Assembly (NCBI RefSeq): GCF_046630445.1
Contig: NC_092336.1
Coordinates: 504,881,001 to 504,945,000, forward strand
From: Rutidosis leptorrhynchoides
Taxonomy: Eukaryota > Streptophyta > Magnoliopsida > Asterales > Asteraceae
Length of the DNA: 64,000 nucleotides
Direction: 5' to 3'
Part shown: positions 54,519 through 64,000 of the stretch, piece after piece
Position numbering within the stretch: the stretch's first letter is position 1
How the letters are laid out: the number at the start of each line of letters is the position of its first letter
Notes under the pieces: generated by a model
The model's input: only the letters and a program-made list of their open reading frames with translations
What the model was told of the DNA's origin: nothing
Databases searched by the model: none
Made by a program: the position numbers and the translations under genes

Positions 54519-55231
54519 CTATATGTATATTATAAAATAAAATATTATATATTGTAATTGTTATAATCAATGTTGAAAAATAATAATAATAATATATAAT
54601 AATTATTATTTAAAGAATATATATATATAAATAAATTATATAGAATATATATTTTGTGACTTCGAAGTTATTTAGTAAACGACGGTGGCGCTCAATTGTC
54701 ATTCGATAGATAGTAAATGAGTTAAACAGGAATTTATGTGATTTTAAAATAAACGGTGATTCAAAATGGGTTTTATAAATTATAGGCTTAGTAAAATGTA
54801 TTTAGGAGCTAGTTATTAAATTTCAAAACTTTTTATATTTTACTTGGGGTTGGAAGTGATTAATTAATGTAATTTTTTATTTAATAGTTAAGGATTGAAT
54901 TTTATACCATAATGATCAAAATAAATAAATATAGCTAATTTAAAAATATGAGATTTTTCTGAATACTTTTATCCGCCATTGATTAACAAGGGACCACGAT
55001 ATATCACTGTGTGAATATTGTCGGCAGGATAATTCTCCAATCATGGCTGCTTTATTGAGAAACACGTTTATTTAATATCAACCTTTTATTATCACAATAT
55101 AATATGGAACACTATGTAAGATTATTGTCTTTAATTTGCATTGATTGATTAATAGTAAGTTACATCCGTATTATTGAATTATTGTTGATAACCACTCTTT
55201 TACTTTTATCAAAACCCATCTATCTATCTTA

Positions 55232-55297
<66 letters not shown>

Positions 55298-55720
55298 GCA
55301 TACCATTTTCCTTAATCACCTTCCACTAAACAACCAAACCATCACTGTAACCATGGATGCTTGAATACTACCAATGTCATCTCCTTGTTTCTGCTGCTCA
55401 AACCGAACACAAACACCTATACAAGGCCACTGTTATTGCTATTGTTTACTTTTAGTTCTACCATCTACTCGACTATCATCACCCCGACTAATACCCTCGA
55501 ATACAACCACCATTAAAACCATTGAAAGAAGTTTTCCTACTACTCGAGATCACCCGATATATTTTCTTCTTATTTCGTTTGAAGACCACCACCACCAATG
55601 AGCCATCACCACCAGTCACCATTTCACCATCATCACTGTCGAGTTTTAACAACCATCGTGATCATCAAACACCACGAAACCATTCCTTTTTTTTGTTTTC
55701 GTTTACTCCAACACCATAAC
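54233..55720 (+). mobile_element. LTR (5' part), same group, inserted in the MuDR-type gene
   Basis: Begins TGTGACGACCCGGGAATTTCC directly after the codons for DEDMS of the MuDR-type gene; the five preceding bases are TGAGT. It is interrupted at 55,721 by the start of another LTR, and its remainder and right flank lie outside the window, so the target duplication cannot be confirmed. It contains AT-repeat tracts at 54,483-54,516 and 55,234-55,294. Confidence 0.65.
55234..55294. repeat. (AT)n microsatellite, 61 bp
   Basis: Uninterrupted AT run inside the LTR that starts at 54,233. Confidence 0.95.
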
Positions 55721-57229
55721 TGTGATGACCCAGAAATTTCCGATCAAATTTAAACTTTAATCTTTATATGTACCCGACACGATAAGCAAAAAATCTGTAA
55801 TGTTGAGTCTCGAAAGTTTTGAAACTATATTCATTTAATCAAATACCCTTTGACCATGCCTGACGATTCACGAACAATTATGTGTAAATAAATATATATA
55901 CATATGTGTGATTTTTAAATTGAGAAATATTGATAAAACATTGAACAGATTAGTTGATATGAATATAAGATATGAGATTTATTTTATGAACTTGGAAATG
56001 CGATCAAGGTATTGAATGAATAATAATACTTCACATAAACGTATTTGTTTGATATAAGTTTATCAACGAGATTGAAAGATAACATCAAATGATTGAATTA
56101 TCGGATACATTGAACTATGATTATGAGTCTCTGTTATGAGGTCCACTTTGAATTAGGAAACCCTTACTTTTTAACGGTATTCGGAATAAATGGTAAAGTG
56201 ATTTACATGTAAGAACAAAGTATCACTTATTTGGAGTTAGACAAAAGTTAGTGGAGAATTGAATTTCATAATACTCGATTGATCATATAGAAGGAAAAAC
56301 TGGGATAAGATTCGTTGACTAGATAAACCCATTTGATATGTTATATTAAGATATATTATTTAGAAAGTTAAGGAAATTAAACTAAACATTTACGCATAAA
56401 AGAATGAAATCAAATTAAGTTTTAAAGCATAAACGTTATAGGATTTTCGATTATGTAAATGATCTTAAATTATATAATTAGTTTTGAAAGGATAACTAGT
56501 ATGTTATTAGATAAATATTTCAAAAATATGTATAAGATTATAAAATTTAATTTAAATTAGGCATAAAACGTTTTGATTTTAAACTAATATTAATAAATAG
56601 GCTTTGATAAATAACAAGATTATGAATTATAAAAGGAAATGATCAAAACACTCAAAAGGTTAAGTTACACTTTGAGTGTGTTAGTTTTTAATTAATTTAA
56701 GTCTAGTTATTAATAAAGGTACATGTCACAAAACGTTTAATTTAAAATAAAATATTTTGACAAACAACGAGACTTTGATTTATAGAAGGAAATGACCACA
56801 ATGCTCAATTTTATAAGTTACATTTTTCATAAAGTAAATTATTGATGAATAAATCAAACTATTACTAAAGGTACACGTCGCGTAACGTAAAAAGCTAGTT
56901 TTCTAAACGTACGAAAGTGCGCTCGAGAAACCGAAAGTGGTACATGAGTCGTGAGACCACGTCCGTGTCATTTTTGTAAAAATTATATTTTTACCATGTA
57001 CGTAAATATAATATAATATTTAATTAATCATATAAATTAAAATATTATAAAATCTTTATATATATATAAGTTTGGATTACGTTCATGTATGAAGAAGTAA
57101 TCCGCAAATTGCGGTTCCATTTTCTTTATCAATCCGAAATTTCGGAGTAATGGGACCCAAATTTGATCTATAAAGTCTCGAACGTAATTTGATTTCATTG
57201 CATTCAATTCATCTATCTATCTTACTCCG
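55721..57229 (+). mobile_element. LTR (5' part), same group, nested in the preceding LTR
   Basis: Begins TGTGATGACCCAGAAATTTCC and follows the same opening text as the LTR at 54,233 (AAATTTAAACTTTAATCTTTA, GACGATTCACGAACAA). Preceding five bases are ATAAC. It is cut at 57,230 by the chromodomain Gypsy element; the rest is beyond the right edge. Confidence 0.65.
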
Positions 57230-60200
57230 TGTAGCGACCCCGACAAAATGTCAAATGACGGCGTCATCTACGTATGGTCCCATTTCATGGTCGTAAGTCT
57301 TTATAACAAAGTTTGACCGAAAAATATGTCGCATTCATTTCATAAATAAGGATGTTTCAAAGTTTACAAAAGTAGTTTCCATAACAAGTACATAACAATG
57401 TTTAAAGTTTGTATGAAACACGTGCGACACAATTAAAAGTAGTCAAAAAGACGCTCCACGTATGCAAGTATACTCGACATCCAATGCAAGTATCAAAAAG
57501 TATGAGCGGAAGCATGTATCACCTAAGTTCAAGGACCTGAGAAAAACATAGAAATCTGTCAACGAAAACGTTGGTGAAATCATAGGTTTAAATAAGTAAG
57601 TGAGTAAAAGTAAGTTGAACCACAAGATTTGCAACATCGATAAAGTCATAGTACATTCTAAAAGTTAATATTCACGAGCACTCAATTATCAAAGCTTAGC
57701 ATTCCGTCCGTTGAACCCCGTAATAATAGTGTTAGAACATACACTGTTTCCCGAAAATATATTTCACCCGTAGACGGTAGCGAACCGTCCGAAGTGAGGG
57801 TTTGTCAAACCCATATGGCCATATAACATAAGTTCTCGCTTACACCATCTGATGTAACTAATGATAATCGAATTGAGGATTTGTGTTCAAACTCGTATGT
57901 AGAATGTTTGTTTTCCCTGTACTTGTGTTCACGTAGTTTAAAAGAACGTTTGTGTTTTCTCATCCCAAAAGTAAGTTCAAAAAGAGTAAAAGTGGGACTA
58001 TGATCTCACCTTGTATGCACGAACCAAAAAGTACTTCGAAAAGTAACGTGTGCAAAGAACAATGCTAGTCTTGACCTAAACAAATAGGTTGTATCAATAA
58101 CGATAGTCACGAAGGGTCAAAGATGTTCAATTAGTCCTATGGCTCAATACGACTCGATTAATATAGCATGTGAATCAAATCATCAAGTTTCATGCAAGAC
58201 ACAAGTATAAAAGCATGTTAGAAAGATTGCATAATTAATTGATTAAGTTTGACAAAAAGTCAAACTTGGTCGGGTCAAAGTCAACGAAAAAGTCAACATG
58301 TTCGGGTCGGGTCCCGAACAATTTTTCTGAGGTTTTTAATCATATATGAGCATGTTAGAACAAGTTTCATGTGAATCGGAGGTCCGTAGTATGCCAAACA
58401 TTTTTCGTATTTTGGACATGGAGGTCAGAACCTGACCCCCTTATATGTCGCGCCGCGACAGGAAAGGCCGCGCCGCGGCAAAGGCCGGGTGCTGGTGCTG
58501 GTGCCTGGCCAGTCCCAAATGTTCAAGTCTCAATCCAAAACCTTTTTGTGCATAAAACACAAACCGCTAACACTTAGGACTCGCACCTTATATCGTTGGA
58601 AAGCTCTTTTGACGTAGAATGCAACTAAACATAATTCATCAATCAAAAACCTCATTTGTAACAACCTAGTTTTCAAACCAAGTGATCATTAAATGCACAC
58701 ATTAATGCTTCAAACTCACCAATGCACATTTAATGATTTAGGCATTCAATGCATACATATGACATGCCATTTTGTAGGTAATCGAGCATACAATACAACT
58801 AACTACTTACTAACAATAATTCATGGCATTCATTGTATCATCTATTCATTTCAAGCTTATCAACCCTAACCCAAGTTCACCAAAAATCACTAATCAAGTT
58901 TATGGAGTTTTCTCAAGCAACCTACACATCAAATTGAAGCTAGTGATACTAGGAACACAATTAAAACATGAACTTTCATCATCAAACAACATATGAACAC
59001 CTAAAACTCAAGATTATGCAAGTGTTCTTTCATAATGAACTAGTTACATCAAAAATTGCAAGAACAAGCATACAAATCACATAATCATACTAGACTTGAG
59101 CCATAGACACTAATTAACAACTTTATAACTCAAAAATCTCAAGAACACATAAAATTAGTGATTTTAGAAAGTTACCAAAAATTGATGAAATCGGTATGGA
59201 ATCGAAGAGGAGATCGCGAGGAGTTCAAATATGTAATTTGTTTTGATTGAATCCTTCTTGAACGAATTTGGATGATGATTTCCTTTTGATGAAATTAGAG
59301 AAAAATATGGAAGTATTTTAGAAAAAGAGAAATGAATGGATAATGGTGGGGAGGTGGTTGACTTAGTCAAAAGCTAGTCTCCACTTTGGTGTTTTGGAGG
59401 AACTAGTCCCTCGAGTTCGGTTGCGGGTGCGTTAAATTACCTAAACATGATAATTTAAAACGCGTATTAACGAGATGTGTTATAAACATATAACGGAACT
59501 TAAATAGTTAAACGGAAAATTGACGGAAAAAAGGCGGGATGTTACATTACCTACTCCTTAAAAGAAATTTCGTCCCGAAATTTAAGCAGGCGTAGTAATC
59601 GTAGTTTCTTCCTCAGAATCTGACGTTTCCGGAACCGGGAATAGATGAGGGTGTTTCTTTCGCATTTGATCTTCCCTTTCCCAAGTAAACTCTGGTCCTC
59701 TTTTGGCGTTCCATCCGACCTTAACAATCGGGATCCGGCTTTGTTTTAATTCCTTCTCGACGTAGTCCACAATTTCAACCGGTTCCTCTACAAAATGGAG
59801 TTTGTCATTAATAGTAAGTTCCTCGAGAGGGACGATGATATCGGGCTCGGCGAGACACTTCTTCAAGTTAGATACATGAAAAGTAGAATGGACGGAGCTT
59901 AGTTGAGGCGGAAGGTTTAAACGATAAGCAACGGTTCCAACACGCTCTAAGATTTCGAAAGGACCAACATACCGCGGATTTAGTTTCCCACGTTTCCCAA
60001 AATGGATGACACCTTTCCAAGGTGCGACTTTTAACATGACGCGGTCACCGACTTGAAATTCGAGGTCTTTGCGTCTTTTGTCGGTATAGCATTTTTGACG
60101 ACTCCGGGCCGTCCGAAGCCTATCTCGGATTTGAAGAATCTTTTCGGTTGTTTCGTGAATGAGTTCGGGCCCGGAAATTTGCACGTCACCCACTTCGGCC

Positions 60201-63200
60201 CAACAAAGAGGAGAGCGACATTTTCGACCATATAACGCTTCAAAAGGTGCGGCCTTAATACTCGCGTGATAACTATTGTTGTAAGAGAATTCGGCGAGAG
60301 GTAAGTGATTGTCCCAAGCTTTTCCAAAATCAACAACGCAGGCTCGTAACATATCCTCTAAGGTTTGTATTGTACGTTCACTTTGCCCATCGGTTTGGGG
60401 ATGATATGCGGTGCTCATGTCCAAACGCGTTCCCAACGCTTCTTGTAACGTACGCCAAAATCTAGAAACGAAACGACCATCTCGGTCGGAGATAATCGAT
60501 AACGGTACTCCGTGTCGGGCTACAATCTCTTTAATGTAAAGTTGTGCAAGTTTCTCCATTTTGTCGGTTTCTTTCATGGCGAGAAAGTGCGCGGATTTGG
60601 TGAGACGGTCAACAATGACCCAAATTGTATCATAACCGCCCGACGTTTTCGGTAGTTTGGTGATAAAATCCATCGTGATCCTTTCCCACTTCCATTGCGG
60701 GATCTCGGGTTGTTGAAGTAACCCGGACGGTCTTTGGTGTTCGGCTTTGACTTTAGCGCAAGTCAAACAATTGGCGACGTATCTAGCAACCTCCTTTTTG
60801 ATGTTCGTCCACCAATATTGTTCTTTAAGGTCATGGTACATCTTATTGGCGCCGGGATGAATCGAGTATCACGATTTGTGGGCTTCGTCTAGGATGAGGT
60901 TTCGTAGATCGCCATATCTAGGCACCCAAATTTTTCCGGCGTAATATCGAAGTCCGGTCTCCTTAACTTCGAATCGGGAGACGAGAATGTTTAAAAGTTC
61001 GCGTGCGATGTTGTTGTCCTTAAGAGCTTCATCTTGGGCTACCCGAATTTGGCTATTAAGGTTGGAGTGGATGGTGATATTCAAAGCTCGGACACGAAGA
61101 GGCACCGCTCTTTCCTTTCGACTTAAGGCATCGGCCACTACATTTGCCTTCCCGGGGTGGTAACGAAGCTTGCAATTATAATCGTTCAAGGTCTCAATCC
61201 ACCTTCGTTGTCTCATGTTTAGTTGCTTTTGATTGAAGATATGTTGGAGACTTTTGTGATCAGTAAAGATGGTACTTTTGGTACCAAGAAGATGATGTCT
61301 CCATAACTTAAGTGCAAAAATGACGGCACCGAGTTCAAGATCATGTGTCGTGTAGTTTCGTTCGTGGACTTTGAGTTGTCGAGAGGCATAAGCAATGACT
61401 TTCTTTCGTTGCATTAGTACGCATCCATAACCGTTTTTCGAGGCATCACAATATACAACAAAATCATCATTGCCTTCGGGAAGTGACAAGATAGGAGCAG
61501 TGGTTAGCTTAGTTTTCAAGATTTGGAAAGCGGTTTCTTGTTCGGATGTCCAAATGAATTTTCGTTCCTTGTGAGTTAACGCGGTTAAAGGACGAGCGAT
61601 TAGGGAGAAATCCTTGATGAATTTACGATAGTATCCGGCGAGACCCAAGAATTGACGAATTTGAGTAGGAGTAGTAGGAGTCTCCCATTTACTAATGGCT
61701 TCGATTTTTGCGGGATCGACTTTAATGCCTTGATCACTTACAACGTGACCGAGGAATTGAACTTCCTTCAACCAAAATTCACACTTGGAGAACTTGGCAT
61801 AGAGTTGTTCTTTTCTCAAGAGTTCAAGCACGAGTCGGAGATGTTCTTTATGTTCCTCTTCGCTTTTTGAATAGACCAAAATATCGTCGATGAACACGAT
61901 AACGAATTTGTCGAGGTACGGTTTGCACACGCAGTTCATGAGATCCATGAACACCGCCGGTGCATTTGTGAGACCAAAAGGCATGACAAGGAATTCATAA
62001 CTACCATAACGAGTCCGAAAGGCGGTTTTGGAGACATCTTCTCCCTTAACCCTTAGTTGATGATAACCCGAACGGAGATCGATTTTTGAATATACACGAG
62101 AACCTTGTAGTTGATCAAAGAGATCATCGATGCGAGGAAGAGGATATCGGTTCTTAACCGTCAATTTGTTTAGTTCACGATAATCAATGCACATTCGTAG
62201 GGATCCGTCTTTCTTCTTGACGAACAAAATCGGAGCGCCCCATGGTGAATGGCTAGGTTGAATGAAACCACGGTCAAGTAACTCTTGGATTTGACTTTGC
62301 AATTCTTGCAATTCAGATGGAGCGAGTCTATATGGTGCACGCGCTACGGGTGCGGCTCCTGGAATAAGATCGATTTGAAATTCAACCGGTCGATGAGGTG
62401 GAAGACCCGGTAATTCGTCGGGAAATACATCGGAAAAGTCACTAACAATCGGCACATCATCGATGCGCTTTTCATCGGCTTCGACTTTCTTAACGTGAGC
62501 AAGAATTGCGAAACAACCCTTACGTAGTAGTTTTCGAACTTTAAGGCATGAAACGAGATTGAGTCCGGTGCAATTTTTGTCGCCATAGACAATCAATGGT
62601 TCACCATTCTCGATAGGAATTCGGATTGCGTGAAGATCGCAATGAATGTGAGATTTATTTTTGACCATCCAACTCATACCGATTATTACATCAAAACTCC
62701 CTAGTTCCATGGGTATCAAGTCAATTTCAAATTCCTTACCCAAAATGTTCAAGGTACACCCCCGGTAATATGTGTCGGCACTTAAGAGATTTCCGTCAGC
62801 CACTTCGATGGAATAAGTAGTATCTAAAGGGTGTGGTGGAGTGCAAAGGGTAGGAGCCAAAGTCTTAGACACAAAACATTTATCGGCACCCGAATCGAAT
62901 AAGCAAGTAACATAAGAGTTGTTGAGAAGAAACGTACCCGTGACTAGTTCATTGTCATCTCGGGCTTCCTCGGTGTTGATGTTAAAGGCTCGGCCTCGGT
63001 TGTTGGGGTTGGCTTTCTTTTTCGGGCATTCGTTCTTATAATGGCCCGTTTGGCCACATTAGTAACAAGTGACCGTTTTTGGAGGATTGGGCCCCTTTCG
63101 AGCAACGGGGGCGGCGTTTGTACAATTGTTAGCCCTATGACCAACTCCTTGGCAACGGTGACAAATTAGCTTGTTACATTCGCCGTGATGATGCTTGTGG

Positions 63201-64000
63201 CATTTGTTGCAAAAAGGTAGGTTCCCGACATAACCCTTCTTGCCGTCGTTGTTGAAAGGCTTTTTGGTGAAGGTGTTGTTGTTGTAGTTGGTTGATGGAG
63301 TGGCTTCCCATTTCCTTTTGTTGCCACCCGACTTGTCCTCGGCCTTAGGAGCCGGCACTACGATTTCGTCAACCGTTTCGATTAATTGGCGGGCCATGTT
63401 CATAGCGGCTTGATGAGTAGCGGGTTTGGATGACATCACCCCTTGTTTGATGCTTTTTGGAAGACCGAGCATGTAGAGCTCAATCCTTTGAGATTCAGGG
63501 TTAACAAGATTAGGACACATCAAGGATAGTTCGGCGAAGCGTTGATTATAAGCTTTAAGATCGTTTCCGACGGCTTTCAAAGCTCTTAGTTCTTCCTCAA
63601 GCTTTCGGGTTTCTTCGCGCGGAAAATATTCAACAATCATCTTTTCCCTTAGATCGGCCCAAGAGAGGGCATGAGCTTCATCGGTACCCACCGATTGAAC
63701 ATAGGTGTTCCACCATGTTAGAGCAATTCCGGAGAAAGTGTGGGTGGAGTATTTGACCTTGTCTTGATCCCGACAACCGCTTATGCTAAAGACGGCCTCC
63801 GTTTGTTCAAACCAACAACTAAGCACAACCGGTCCCCCGGTTCCATCATAAGTGTGAGGTTTGCACCCCATGAAAGCTTTGTAGGAGCACCCTTCGCTAG
63901 AGTTACCGGATCCTTGGTTATTGTTGTTGTGGTTGGTGTTATTGTTGTTGTTAGACGAGTGACCGGCCATGGCCGCATCCACGGCGGTGGCTATCATGCG
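57230..64000 (-). mobile_element. Ty3/Gypsy chromodomain (Tekay-like) element, runs off the right edge
   Basis: The 3' LTR is 57,230-59,546 (2,317 bp; plus-strand ends TGTAGCGACC and GATGTTACA). A polypurine tract (TTTTAAGGAGTAGG on the minus strand) and the FRDEIS-like coding end lie just inside. Coding order gag, protease, RT, RNase H, integrase, chromodomain-like tail matches the Tekay/Del lineage. Its 5' LTR is outside the window, so age and target duplication cannot be judged. It looks almost whole, with only a few breaks. Closest relative in the window: the element at 36,835-45,479. Confidence 0.88.
59582..63997 (-). pseudogene. Tekay-like gag-pol coding region (partial, near-whole fossil)
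   Basis: Domains from right to left: gag (63.06 kb to edge; [19 protein letters not shown], one or two CCHC knuckles), protease region near 62.6-62.87 kb, RT ([36 protein letters not shown] near 61.9 kb), RNase H ([16 protein letters not shown] near 61.45 kb), HHCC zinc finger and integrase core about 60.1-60.84 kb ([31 protein letters not shown]), and a chromodomain-type tail near 59.6-59.75 kb ([19 protein letters not shown]). It carries the enzymes that the related nested element at 36.8-45.5 kb lacks. Confidence 0.85.

Overview
This is a window of plant nuclear DNA from a core eudicot. The AT-rich intergenic space, the very large LTRs and the look of the repeat families suggest Asteraceae; that placement rests on recall, not on a search. 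About a third of the window is host gene space (roughly 15.6-32.3 kb plus one exon at 49.4-49.7 kb). The rest is layered LTR retrotransposons with a few DNA transposons.

Layout. From 1 to 7.65 kb lies a non-coding repeat block ending in a 2.7 kb LTR. From 7.65 to 15.57 kb lies a minus-strand Ty3/Gypsy element of the Tat type (gag, protease, RT, RNase H, second RNase H) whose gag start is split by a 2.56 kb solo LTR with target duplication CTGCG. Host genes follow: a MYB17-type R2R3-MYB gene (16,393-20,226, +, 3 exons); a PLIM2-like LIM-domain gene (20,841-23,229, -) whose first exon holds both a solo LTR and a PIF/Harbinger MITE; a mitochondrial NAD-malic enzyme 2 gene (24,101-29,044, -, 19 exons, 612 codons); and an RmlD/MAT2B-like NAD(P)-binding reductase gene (30,857-49,669, -, 6 exons, 319 codons).

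The first intron of the reductase gene is 17.2 kb long. It holds a Ty1/Copia element (32,293-46,530, target duplication CAAAC), which itself contains a Ty3/Gypsy element (36,835-45,479, TGTGC) inside its gag, and beside it a short gag-only Copia-type element (46,857-49,233, GATTC). All host exons on both sides splice in frame, so the gene still looks functional.

From 50.07 kb a MuDR-type transposase gene begins. It is cut by a 3.4 kb solo LTR (TACCT) and then by a stack of LTR elements nested one in another, ending in a Tekay-like chromodomain Gypsy element whose 3' LTR starts at 57,230 and which runs off the right edge.

Main points: two elements kept gag but lost or decayed pol and still moved recently (LTRs identical or nearly so); a LIM gene was disabled by two insertions in one exon; NAD-ME2 and the RmlD-like gene are neighbours, as I recall they are in Arabidopsis (At4g00570/At4g00560); and several MITEs have exact ends and target duplications. 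No CRISPR, rRNA or tRNA gene was seen.
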